This document shows, one piece after another, positions 1 to 5,828 of a DNA stretch of 15,397 nt (the first letter of the stretch is position 1; each line of letters begins with the position of its first letter). Source of the DNA: CAYJBH01 sp964368815 (lineage in GTDB: Bacteria > Bacillota > Clostridia > Oscillospirales > Ruminococcaceae); contig CAYJDA010000042.1 of NCBI GenBank assembly GCA_964368815.1, positions 1 through 15,397 of the forward strand. Direction: 5' to 3'. The translations under genes and the position numbers were made by a program. Under the pieces are notes generated by a model that searched no databases, was not told where the DNA came from, and saw only the letters and a list, made by a program, of their open reading frames with translations.

Positions 1-70
1 ATTATAATGTATTTTATATTAGTTTACAATATGCAAAAAAAATTTAAGTTGAATAACTATGTTGCAAAAA

Positions 71-87
71 TATATACGGTGTATATA
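71..87. repeat. Short perfect inverted repeat upstream of the membrane-protein gene
   Basis: TATATAC (71-77) and GTATATA (81-87) are exact reverse complements around a GGT spacer. The repeat lies about 23 bp upstream of the proposed -35 box at 110. It could be a regulator-binding site, but in such AT-rich DNA a 7-bp palindrome can occur by chance. No function is assigned. Confidence 0.3.
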
Positions 88-109
88 AGGGTTGGAACAA
101 AAATCACTG

Positions 110-138
110 TTGCAATAAAAGTTTAGATAAGATATACT
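110..138 (+). promoter_or_regulatory. Candidate sigma-A-type promoter for the membrane-protein gene
   Basis: TTGCAA (110-115, four of six matches to TTGACA) and TATACT (133-138, five of six matches to TATAAT) are separated by exactly 17 bp. A transcript starting near 145 would have a leader of about 100 nt before the ATG at 249. The surroundings are very AT-rich, so chance matches are easier here than elsewhere in the window. Confidence 0.45.
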
Positions 139-248
139 ATATCCACAATGGATTTTCCTGATTAGAAATAATAAAGTTATATATGTTTACACCGACTGAT
201 AGTATGCTAATTTGCTGAAATCTTGATTGTTTACACGAAAGGTTTATC

Positions 249-1625
249 ATGTTAACACAGATACATTCATTTATTAATAATATGAACAGACACAAATATT
301 TTATTGTATTTATATATGCACTTATCCTTTCAATAACTTTAACATTAATTACCTACCCGGGAATATTTTACAGCGACAGTTATGTTAGACTAGACTATGC
401 AAAGTATCTTTTGCAAGGGGGAACTTATGATATTTGGTTAACACCAACACCCTCACTTCTAATGGCGATTTGCTACTTTTTTGTAAACAATTGGGCATTT
501 TACACATTTTTACAATCATTTTTCTTTATGTTTTCAATTTTTTTAGTAGCTATCAAATTAACACAAAATAACTGGCCTATTGCTGTTTTGTTGTTAACAA
601 CACCTACATTCTTAGCATACAGTGTTTACCATGAAATGTCTGTAGTAACTGTTACTGCTATGTTGTATTCATATTTACTGATTCTTTATATTGAAAAGAC
701 GTCTTTTAATTTTAGTTTTTTTATTGTTTTACCAATTCTTGCACTGATGACTTTTTTGTTCATAAGTTATCGCCAGAATGCTTTTACAGTTCTACCTGTT
801 TATATTGTTTTTTGCTTAATACCTTTATGGAAAGAACGAAAAAAAAGCAAAAAGAAGGAGCTGCTTACTTGCAGTGCAATGATTTTGGGTGCTCTTTCGG
901 TATCTTTGGTGGTAAGCATACTTTCAATACAGCAAATTAACACTTCAGCCGCTGGCTTTACATGGGAATTAGTACACATGATAAGAATCTTACCTGCTGA
1001 AAAACAAGAACATTATGAAGATTATCTAGACGACATTATCGGCGAGGGTAATACAATGAATGCAGTAGAAGTTGCAAACTATAATAACGTTAATTCAATT
1101 TACGAATTTGCCGCATGGAATGTTATAGGTCTTAAAGAAAATTCAGATGAAATCTTTAAGAGATATGTTGAGTTTTTTGTAAATGAACCAAGAACTTTTT
1201 TTAGTGTTAAAATGAAATTTATTGAACTTACACTCAAACCACTTCCACTTAATGAGTACAATTACAACCGTTGGGATGACATGGAGTCTTATAACTTTAA
1301 CGATACACCACAGCGTTTATCATTTGTAGACGGATTTAATGCATTTTCAGAAAAGGTTTCTATCTTTCGCGCACCATGGGTAGTTTATTTATTGGCTTTA
1401 TTATCACTAATTTACCAATGGAAATCAAAGCAACAATTTATGCAATATGTATTTTTATTTTTTTTAGCAGTTTTCTATTACGGTGCATTCTTAATAAATA
1501 ATCAATCTTTTGAATTTCGCTACTTTTTCCCTTCTTATTGTATATTATATATAATTATTGTTTTTTCTGTAATTAACGGTGTTGCGCAATTTGTTAAACA
1601 AAAAACAAAGAATGCAAATTTTTAA
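249..1625 (+). CDS. Polytopic membrane protein, GT-C glycosyltransferase-like
   Basis: The 458-residue product has about ten or eleven hydrophobic segments: one near residues 17-37, a dense block from about 66 to 228, then a polar extracytoplasmic-type region (about 230-370), and three more helices near 375-392, 400-418 and 426-450. The first helix is followed by PGIFYSDS, an acidic motif at the start of the first outer loop. That layout is typical of GT-C-fold transferases that use polyprenyl-linked sugars, including families currently named only as DUFs (DUF6020-like). Substrate and pathway cannot be read from the sequence. AAAGG at 238-242 supports the ATG at 249. Codon use is far more AT-rich than in all downstream genes, with long A and T runs, which suggests horizontal acquisition or relaxed constraint. 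It stands alone, with its own candidate promoter. That it is a polytopic membrane protein is clear; the glycosyltransferase reading is tentative. Confidence 0.7.
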   Translation: MLTQIHSFINNMNRHKYFIVFIYALILSITLTLITYPGIFYSDSYVRLDYAKYLLQGGTYDIWLTPTPSLLMAICYFFVNNWAFYTFLQSFFFMFSIFLVAIKLTQNNWPIAVLLLTTPTFLAYSVYHEMSVVTVTAMLYSYLLILYIEKTSFNFSFFIVLPILALMTFLFISYRQNAFTVLPVYIVFCLIPLWKERKKSKKKELLTCSAMILGALSVSLVVSILSIQQINTSAAGFTWELVHMIRILPAEKQEHYEDYLDDIIGEGNTMNAVEVANYNNVNSIYEFAAWNVIGLKENSDEIFKRYVEFFVNEPRTFFSVKMKFIELTLKPLPLNEYNYNRWDDMESYNFNDTPQRLSFVDGFNAFSEKVSIFRAPWVVYLLALLSLIYQWKSKQQFMQYVFLFFLAVFYYGAFLINNQSFEFRYFFPSYCILYIIIVFSVINGVAQFVKQKTKNANF

Positions 1626-1955
1626 TTTAGGTGTTTAGGGTAAACGGGGATGTCAGACTGTTTTTTTTCGCTAAGATAGCCTTGCAGCCAGATACTTCAA
1701 ATTTAAAAACATCTTATTCGGCAAACAATCTTGCTCCGACGAGATGCATACAGCAACTATTACCGCTTATGGGGGTTGACATAGCTTTTGTTTTATGTTA
1801 TAGTATTTCTACCTCTCTTTATGGGTGGTCTTTTTTAGCGTAAATTTATTTAAAGTTAAATTGGTTTGCGTTATACCTAAGGTCAATGTGATGAGAGGGA
1901 GGAGTAGTACCGGCAGAAAGCACGGTAACAAACCGCTATAAAAAGGAGACATACT
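1626..1955 (+). other. Untranslated stretch with promoter and leader of the rpmG operon
   Basis: No credible gene occupies these 330 bases. The first part (1626-1775) holds a tiny inverted repeat (GTTTA/TAAAC, 1631-1643) and an eight-T run at 1661-1668. They are 17 bases apart with no strong stem abutting the T run, so I do not call a terminator. The second part carries the promoter at 1776-1804 and a leader of about 145 nt. Within the leader, TACCG (1908-1912) and CGGTA (1923-1927) could form a small hairpin, and a 16-codon open frame runs from 1891 to 1941. The open frame from about 1631 to 1843 is treated as spurious. Confidence 0.7.
1776..1804 (+). promoter_or_regulatory. Strong sigma-A-type promoter of the rpmG-rplL operon
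   Basis: A perfect TTGACA (1776-1781) is followed after 17 bp by TATAGT (1799-1804), five of six matches to TATAAT. It lies 151 bp upstream of rpmG and is the best promoter before the translation and transcription genes. It probably drives rpmG-secE-nusG-rplKAJL. Transcription should start near 1811. Confidence 0.85.
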
Positions 1956-2105
1956 ATGAGAGTAAAAATCACACTTGCCTGCACCGATTGCAAGCAGCGC
2001 AACTACAACAGTATGAAAAACAAGAAGAACAGCCCTGATAGGCTGGAGCTTAAAAAGTACTGTCGTTTTTGCAAAAAGCATACCGCTCATCGTGAAACTA
2101 AGTAG
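1956..2105 (+). CDS. rpmG: 50S ribosomal protein L33
   Basis: This 49-residue basic protein begins MRVKITLAC and has a complete zinc ribbon: C9-x2-C12 and C36-x2-C39. This is the zinc-binding (C+) form of L33; many Firmicutes also carry a cysteine-free paralogue used under zinc limitation. L33 sits near the E site of the large subunit. The length matches the family, and the KKYCRFCKKHTAHRETK ending is characteristic. AAGGAG (1943-1948) lies 7 bases before the ATG. It is followed by secE and nusG, as is usual in Firmicutes. Confidence 0.97.
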   Translation: MRVKITLACTDCKQRNYNSMKNKKNSPDRLELKKYCRFCKKHTAHRETK

Positions 2106-2112
2106 AAGGTTT

Positions 2113-2179
2113 GAGTTTTGACCCTTCAGCCAAGAGCCGCTGAAACTTTATTCTATTTGAATAAAGACGGACAAAACTT
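2113..2179 (+). ncRNA. Predicted three-way-junction RNA element between rpmG and secE
   Basis: Three stems nest exactly. P1 pairs 2113-2123 with 2169-2179 (ten of eleven positions, one G-U and one A-A mismatch). P2 pairs TTCAGC (2125-2130) with GCTGAA (2139-2144) around an 8-base loop. P3 pairs CTTTATTC (2146-2153) with GAATAAAG (2159-2166) around a 5-base loop. Junction linkers are only 1-2 bases. The structure ends 4 bases before the secE ribosome binding site (AAAGGAG, 2184-2190). It does not match a riboswitch, T-box or hammerhead that I know, and no T run follows it, so it is not a plain terminator. The function is unknown; mRNA processing, stability or control of secE translation are possible. 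The pairing was found by eye, without energy calculation or covariation. Confidence 0.5.
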
Positions 2180-2199
2180 CGGGAAAGGAGTAACTGTAA

Positions 2200-2445
2200 A
2201 TGAGCGAAAAACAAACAGCAACTAAGGTTGGATTCGGCACAAGAATGAAGATGGTTTTTAAAAGAACCGGTAAATTCTTTGTTGATGTAAAAAGCGAACT
2301 TAAAAAGGTTGTATGGCCCACAAGAAAACAGATAACAAAAAATACCGGCATTGTTTTGGTTGTGGTGGTTATAATGGGACTTTTATTGTTTGGATTTGAT
2401 ACCATTATGAAGCTTTTGTTAGACCTTGCATTGATGGGAGGCTAA
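2200..2445 (+). CDS. secE: Preprotein translocase subunit SecE
   Basis: This 81-residue protein is the single-helix type of SecE found in most Gram-positive bacteria. A polar N-terminal part (about 1-30) leads into the amphipathic signature VKSELKKVVWPTRKQ (about 30-44) and one membrane helix (about 50-75). SecE clamps SecY in the SecYEG channel at the cytoplasmic membrane. AAAGGAG (2184-2190) lies 9 bases before the ATG. nusG starts 3 bases after its stop, and the nusG ribosome binding site lies inside the last codons of secE, so the two are probably translationally coupled. Confidence 0.96.
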   Translation: MSEKQTATKVGFGTRMKMVFKRTGKFFVDVKSELKKVVWPTRKQITKNTGIVLVVVVIMGLLLFGFDTIMKLLLDLALMGG

Positions 2446-2448
2446 TCC

Positions 2449-2967
2449 ATGGAAGAAGCACAATGGTATGTTGTTCACACCTATGCCGGATACGAAAATA
2501 AGGTGGCACAAAGCCTAGAAACTATTATTGAGAACAAACGTCTTGCCAACATGATAGAGGAGGTTAGAGTACCTACCGCTATGATGACCGAGATTAAGGA
2601 CGGCAAGGAGCGCCAGGTTGAGCGCAAGCTGTTTCCGAGCTATGTTCTCGTTAAGATGCATATGACCGATGATTCCTGGTATATAGTAAGAAACACAAGA
2701 GGTGTTACAGGATTTGTTGGCCCGGGTTCAAAACCGGTTCCGCTTACCAAGGCGGAGGTTGATCAGCTATGCTTCGATAATGTTGAAACTGCGCTGGACT
2801 ACAAGGTTGGCGATAGCGTTGAGGTTGTTGCCGTAGGGCCCATGGAGGGATTTGTTGGGGTTGTTGACTCCATCGATATGGAACATCGCAGAGTTAAGGT
2901 AACCGTTTCCATGTTCGGTAGGGCTACACCAACAGAACTCAGTCTTTCCGAAATTAAACCTGTTTAA
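2449..2967 (+). CDS. nusG: Transcription termination/antitermination factor NusG
   Basis: The 172-residue protein has the NGN domain, opening with WYVVHTYAGYENKV (about 6-19), and a C-terminal KOW domain around residues 120-150 (GDSVEVVAVGPMEGFVGVV). NusG binds the clamp of RNA polymerase through the NGN domain and affects pausing and processivity; the KOW domain contacts partners such as NusE or Rho. The length is normal. GGGAGG (2436-2441) serves as ribosome binding site inside the secE end. Its place between secE and rplK is the conserved one. Confidence 0.97.
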   Translation: MEEAQWYVVHTYAGYENKVAQSLETIIENKRLANMIEEVRVPTAMMTEIKDGKERQVERKLFPSYVLVKMHMTDDSWYIVRNTRGVTGFVGPGSKPVPLTKAEVDQLCFDNVETALDYKVGDSVEVVAVGPMEGFVGVVDSIDMEHRRVKVTVSMFGRATPTELSLSEIKPV

Positions 2968-3022
2968 TTTTGAAAAGCGTAACTACAAGATTTAAGAGTA
3001 AAAACTTTAGGAGAATATAAAG

Positions 3023-3448
3023 ATGGCACAGAAGGTGATTGGCTATATAAAGCTACAAATTCCCGCCGGTAAGGCAACACCGGCTCCGCCTGTAGGTCCG
3101 GCTCTCGGACAGCACGGCGTTAATATCATGGCATTTACTAAAGAGTTTAACGAGAGAACTCAAAAAGATATAGGTCTTATCATTCCGGTTGTTATTACTG
3201 TGTTTGCCGACCACAGCTTTACATTCGTAACAAAAACTCCGCCTGCGGCAGTTTTAATTAAAAAAGCTCTTGGCATCGAGAGCGGAAGCGGTGTTCCTAA
3301 CCGTACCAAGGTTGGCAGCATTACACGTGCCCAACTTGAAGAGATTGCAACTCTAAAAATGCCTGACCTTAATGCGGCTAACCTCGAAACAGCAGTTTCT
3401 ATGATAGCCGGAACAGCTCGCAGCATGGGTATCACCGTAGCAGATTAA
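3023..3448 (+). CDS. rplK: 50S ribosomal protein L11
   Basis: This protein has 141 residues, the normal L11 length. The N-terminal domain carries the proline-rich linker motif PAGKATPAPPVGPALGQHG (about 15-33), and the C-terminal domain binds the GTPase-centre rRNA. L11 forms the base of the ribosomal stalk and is needed for RelA/Rel activation; a Rel homologue is encoded downstream at 11121. AGGAG (3009-3013) precedes the ATG by 9 bases. There is a 55-base gap after nusG with no visible structure. Confidence 0.98.
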   Translation: MAQKVIGYIKLQIPAGKATPAPPVGPALGQHGVNIMAFTKEFNERTQKDIGLIIPVVITVFADHSFTFVTKTPPAAVLIKKALGIESGSGVPNRTKVGSITRAQLEEIATLKMPDLNAANLETAVSMIAGTARSMGITVAD

Positions 3449-3480
3449 TTATGCTTTATAAAACATTAAACAATATTTGA

Positions 3481-3508
3481 GGTGGGAGGAACATTCCGCT
3501 ATTACCAC
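3481..3508 (+). promoter_or_regulatory. Putative L1 translational operator (23S rRNA L1-site mimic)
   Basis: GTGG (3482-3485) pairs with CCAC (3505-3508), and GGA (3488-3490) with TCC (3495-3497). They are separated by an asymmetric internal loop with GA on one side and seven bases on the other. The 5' strand GGTGGGAGG (3481-3489) is identical to the conserved L1-stalk strand of bacterial 23S rRNA, and ATTACCAC resembles its opposite strand. L1 is known to repress its own operon through such mimicry. The rplA Shine-Dalgarno AGGAGG (3509-3514) begins at the very next base, so bound L1 should block initiation. The comparison with rRNA is from memory. Confidence 0.7.
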
Positions 3509-3524
3509 AGGAGGATTAATTATT

Positions 3525-4220
3525 ATGAAACACGGAAAAAAATATAACGAGAGCGCAAAGCTTATCGACCGCACAAAGCAATACGAAAACGAAGAGGCGA
3601 TGGATATCGTCTGCAAAACAGCTAAAGCTAAGTTCGACGAAACTGTAGAACTTCACATTAAACTTGGTGTTGACAGCCGTCATGCCGACCAGCAGGTTCG
3701 TGGTGCTGTTGTACTTCCTCACGGAACAGGTAAAGATGTTCGTGTTATCGCTATCTGTAAGGGCGATGCCGCCAAGGCAGCAACCGAAGCGGGCGCTATG
3801 ATGGTTGGTGACGACGATATCGTTGCAAAGATTCAAAACGAAGGCTTTGTAGATTTTGATGTTTTGGTAACAACTCCCGATATGATGGGTCTTGTTGGAC
3901 GTTTAGGTAAGGTTTTAGGACCCCGTGGTTTAATGCCAAACCCCAAGGCAGGAACCGTTACTCCGGACGTAGGCAGGGCTGTTACCGAAGCAAAAGCAGG
4001 TAAAATTGAGTACCGTTTAGATAAAGCAAACATTATCCATGTTCCGATTGGAAAGGCAAGTTTCGGAAGCGAAAAACTTTGCGATAACCTAACGGTTGTT
4101 ATGGAAGCTGTAGCTAAGGCAAAACCTTCTGCTGCAAAGGGTCAGTATTTCCGTAGTGCTTCGGTTGCAAGCACAATGGGCCCCGGTGTTCGTTTAGCGA
4201 CTAATAAGTACGGGGTTTAA
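3525..4220 (+). CDS. rplA: 50S ribosomal protein L1
   Basis: From the ATG at 3525 the product is 231 residues, the usual L1 length, starting MKHGKKYNESAKLIDR. The frame is open further upstream to a TTG at 3477, but that would add 16 unusual residues and read through the operator, while AGGAGG at 3509-3514 sits 10 bases before 3525. The L1 signature GRLGKVLGPRGLMPNPK appears near residues 126-142. L1 forms the mobile stalk that handles E-site tRNA and is a classical translational repressor of its own operon. Confidence 0.97.
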   Translation: MKHGKKYNESAKLIDRTKQYENEEAMDIVCKTAKAKFDETVELHIKLGVDSRHADQQVRGAVVLPHGTGKDVRVIAICKGDAAKAATEAGAMMVGDDDIVAKIQNEGFVDFDVLVTTPDMMGLVGRLGKVLGPRGLMPNPKAGTVTPDVGRAVTEAKAGKIEYRLDKANIIHVPIGKASFGSEKLCDNLTVVMEAVAKAKPSAAKGQYFRSASVASTMGPGVRLATNKYGV

Positions 4221-4397
4221 AACGTCTCGCTCGAAGAGCGAGCCGATACTTTTAGGTTAGTTACCGGGTTCAATTTAATAAACGCTCCCGATCCAAAGAC
4301 CGAGGTGGTTTTTTCCGTAAGAACTTTGTTCGCCTCGCGAGGAGAAGAGTGGCATTTTTTTAATGTCGCCTCTCCCTTGCTTTTGGGGAGAGGTTTT
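4221..4397 (+). promoter_or_regulatory. Ribosomal protein L10 leader with attenuator hairpin
   Basis: The 207-base gap between rplA and rplJ is rich in structure and has the position of the Firmicutes L10 leader (Rfam L10_leader), through which the L10-L12 complex represses rplJL. CTCGCTC/GAGCGAG (4226-4242) forms a 7-bp hairpin. CGGG (4265-4268) can pair with CCCG (4287-4290), and ACCGAGGT (4300-4307) resembles a conserved leader segment. A terminator-like stem pairs CCTCTCCC (4369-4376) with GGGAGAGG (4386-4393) and is followed by TTTTAAT. An alternative helix between about 4346-4355 and 4363-4373 would consume the 5' arm of that stem, an antiterminator arrangement. Family identity is from position and partial motif memory, not a covariance search. 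Confidence 0.65.
4369..4397 (+). terminator. Conditional intrinsic terminator before rplJ
   Basis: An 8-bp GC-rich perfect stem (4369-4376 with 4386-4393) around a 9-base loop is followed by TTTT and then AT-rich sequence. The T run is short, so termination is probably partial. That suits an attenuator in which bound L10 favours this stem over the competing upstream helix. Confidence 0.6.
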
Positions 4398-4427
4398 AAT
4401 ATATTATTATAAAGGAGGTGAAAAACC

Positions 4428-4937
4428 ATGCCAAGTGAAAAAACTTTAAATGCAAAAAAGAAATTAGTTGCCGAACTTCACGAGCAGATTATGTCCTCTG
4501 CTTCCGGCGTTCTTGTAGACTACAAGGGTGTTTCGGTTGCCGATGATACCAAGCTTCGTAACGAGCTTCGCAATGCAGGAATTAAGTACGGAGTTGTTAA
4601 AAACACCATGCTTGCACTTGCTCTAAAGGACACGCCATACGAGAACCTTTGCGAGCAGCTAAAGGAATCTACCGCATTAGCAACAGTAGATGCCGATGCT
4701 ATCGAAATTTCCAAAATTCTGCAGGACTTTAGCGACAAATCCAAGGGCGTCTTTACCATTAAGGGCGGCTACATGGAGGGTAAAGCAGTTGGAGCCGAAA
4801 CCGTTTCTGCAATGGCAAAAATGCCCGGCAGAGAGCAGCTTCTTTCCATGCTTTGCAGCGCACTTTCCGGCAACGTTCGCGGACTTGCTGTTTCGCTATC
4901 CCGCATAGCCGAGCAGAAGGAAGAACAGGGCGCATAA
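4428..4937 (+). CDS. rplJ: 50S ribosomal protein L10
   Basis: This protein has 169 residues, normal for L10. The N-terminal rRNA-binding domain includes KNTMLALAL (about 58-66). The C-terminal helix that carries L7/L12 dimers contains LCSALSGNVRGLAVSLSRIAEQKEE (about 141-165). L10 anchors the L7/L12 stalk and, with L12, represses its own mRNA. A very strong ribosome binding site, AAGGAGGTG (4412-4420), precedes the ATG by 7 bases. rplL follows after 54 bases. Confidence 0.97.
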   Translation: MPSEKTLNAKKKLVAELHEQIMSSASGVLVDYKGVSVADDTKLRNELRNAGIKYGVVKNTMLALALKDTPYENLCEQLKESTALATVDADAIEISKILQDFSDKSKGVFTIKGGYMEGKAVGAETVSAMAKMPGREQLLSMLCSALSGNVRGLAVSLSRIAEQKEEQGA

Positions 4938-4991
4938 TCATGCCCCAAAAATTATTTATTAAAATTATAAGAAAGGTAAAGGTATAAAATT

Positions 4992-5363
4992 ATGGCAGAT
5001 ACTGCAAAATTTATTGAAGAAATTAAGGGCATGACCGTCCTTGAGCTTAACGAGCTTGTTAAGGCAATCGAGGAGGAGTTTGGTGTTTCGGCGGCAGCTC
5101 CGGTAATGATGGCAGGCGGCGCTGCAGATGCAGGCGCAGCAGCAGAAGAAAAATCTGAGTTCGACGTAGTTCTAGCTGAGGTTGGTGGTAACAAGATGGC
5201 TGTTATTAAGGCAGTTAAAGAGGTTACCGGTTTAGGCCTTAAAGAGTCTAAGGAAATAGTTGATAACGCTCCTAAGGCTGTTAAGGAAGCTGTTTCCAAG
5301 GCAGATGCTGAGGAAATCCAGAAGAAGTTAGAAGACGCCGGCGCAAAGGTTGAGCTTAAATAA
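4992..5363 (+). CDS. rplL: 50S ribosomal protein L7/L12
   Basis: The 123-residue acidic protein shows the full L7/L12 layout: an N-terminal dimerisation domain (about 1-33), an Ala/Gly-rich hinge (about 34-52), and a C-terminal domain (about 54-123) with FDVVLAEVGGNKMAVIKAVK and TGLGLKESKEIVDNAP, which recruits translation GTPases. AAAGG (4978-4982) lies 9 bases before the ATG. Several copies per ribosome are needed, consistent with its place as last gene of the operon. rpoB does not follow it. Confidence 0.98.
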   Translation: MADTAKFIEEIKGMTVLELNELVKAIEEEFGVSAAAPVMMAGGAADAGAAAEEKSEFDVVLAEVGGNKMAVIKAVKEVTGLGLKESKEIVDNAPKAVKEAVSKADAEEIQKKLEDAGAKVELK

Positions 5364-5386
5364 TTTTTCCCAATAATATAACTGCT

Positions 5387-5434
5387 AAGGATGTCACGCC
5401 CGAACTATCTGTTTAGGGGTTGACATCCTTTTGG
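5387..5434 (+). terminator. Probable terminator after rplL (long inverted repeat)
   Basis: AAGGATGTCA (5387-5396) and TGACATCCTT (5421-5430) form a perfect 10-bp stem. Its 24-base loop can fold further through CCC/GGG and AAC/GTT pairs. The stem runs straight into a T-rich tract (TTTTGGTTTTGG from 5429). The G interruptions make it a less ideal terminator, but it sits exactly where the ribosomal operon should end. Confidence 0.6.
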
Positions 5435-5448
5435 TTTTGGTGTAAATT
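5420..5448 (+). promoter_or_regulatory. Candidate promoter embedded in the terminator arm
   Basis: A perfect TTGACA (5420-5425) lies in the 3' arm of the inverted repeat. After 17 bp comes TAAATT (5443-5448, four of six matches to TATAAT), directly preceded by TG. The predicted transcription start falls at about 5455, on the ATG at 5454. It would serve the membrane-protein/ispDF/cdaA block. Confidence 0.5.
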
Positions 5449-5453
5449 ATATT

Positions 5454-5828
5454 ATGGGAGTATCTATCCTTAAAAGTGTTATTATGCAACCTATACAGAT
5501 TATAAAAGCAGGAATTATTACCACCCTTGGTGTTGGCGTAGTCGGGCTTATCTACCTTATAGCCGGTGCTATGTCAGCTCAGGTGATTTTTGCGCTTGTT
5601 TTAGGTCTTTTGGCCGCTGTTTTAGCTGATGTTTTATTGTTTTTAGCCGCAAAATACAGCAAAAACTGGCAGCTGTTTTATATTGCGCGGGTTTTTATTT
5701 TGCTAATTGCCGTTATCGTTTCGGTAGTTTTTTCCGAAATATTTAACCCCACAGTTACCGTGATTTCTTTAATAATATCGCTTCCGGCATTGGCTGTTTC
5801 AGGGCTTGGAGGCAGAAAAAATGTTTAA
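5454..5828 (+). CDS. Small four-helix membrane protein, possibly AtpI-like
   Basis: From the ATG at 5454 the product has 124 residues with four hydrophobic segments near 18-38, 43-66, 75-93 and 98-116 and a short basic tail (GGRKNV). Size, helix count and the sequence style of helices two to four resemble ATP synthase subunit I (AtpI) and related small membrane proteins, but no diagnostic motif is present and no ATP synthase genes are nearby, so I leave it unnamed. No Shine-Dalgarno precedes 5454, and none clearly fits the alternative ATG at 5484 (114 residues). A leaderless start is possible given the promoter position. It overlaps ispDF by 8 bases, and the GGAGG for ispDF lies inside it, so the two are probably coupled. 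Confidence 0.75.
   Translation: MGVSILKSVIMQPIQIIKAGIITTLGVGVVGLIYLIAGAMSAQVIFALVLGLLAAVLADVLLFLAAKYSKNWQLFYIARVFILLIAVIVSVVFSEIFNPTVTVISLIISLPALAVSGLGGRKNV

Noticed and set aside
1631..1668. Intrinsic terminator after the membrane-protein gene
   Set aside because: The only stem (GTTTA/TAAAC, 5 bp, weak) is 17 bases away from the T8 run, so it does not form a credible terminator.
1631..1843. Open frame of about 70 codons after the membrane-protein gene
   Set aside because: It starts 5 bases after the previous stop without a ribosome binding site, has no recognisable domain, and runs through the promoter at 1776-1804.
1885..1955. T-box-like riboswitch in the rpmG leader
   Set aside because: The purine-rich GAGGGAGGAGTAGTA segment recalls T-box stem I, but no TGGNACCGCG antiterminator motif follows, the leader is too short and rpmG is not an aminoacylation or amino-acid gene.
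1809..2090. Reverse-strand open frame over the rpmG leader and rpmG
   Set aside because: It is antisense to rpmG, a certain gene with intact zinc ligands, and has no ribosome binding site or family resemblance.
2113..2179. Purine riboswitch or hammerhead ribozyme for the three-way junction
   Set aside because: Linkers are only one or two bases and lack the conserved junction bases of purine riboswitches or the CUGAUGA and GAAA core of hammerheads.
3477..3524. Upstream TTG start for L1 giving 247 residues
   Set aside because: It would translate the structured L1 operator and exceed the usual L1 length, while 3525 has an AGGAGG at proper spacing.
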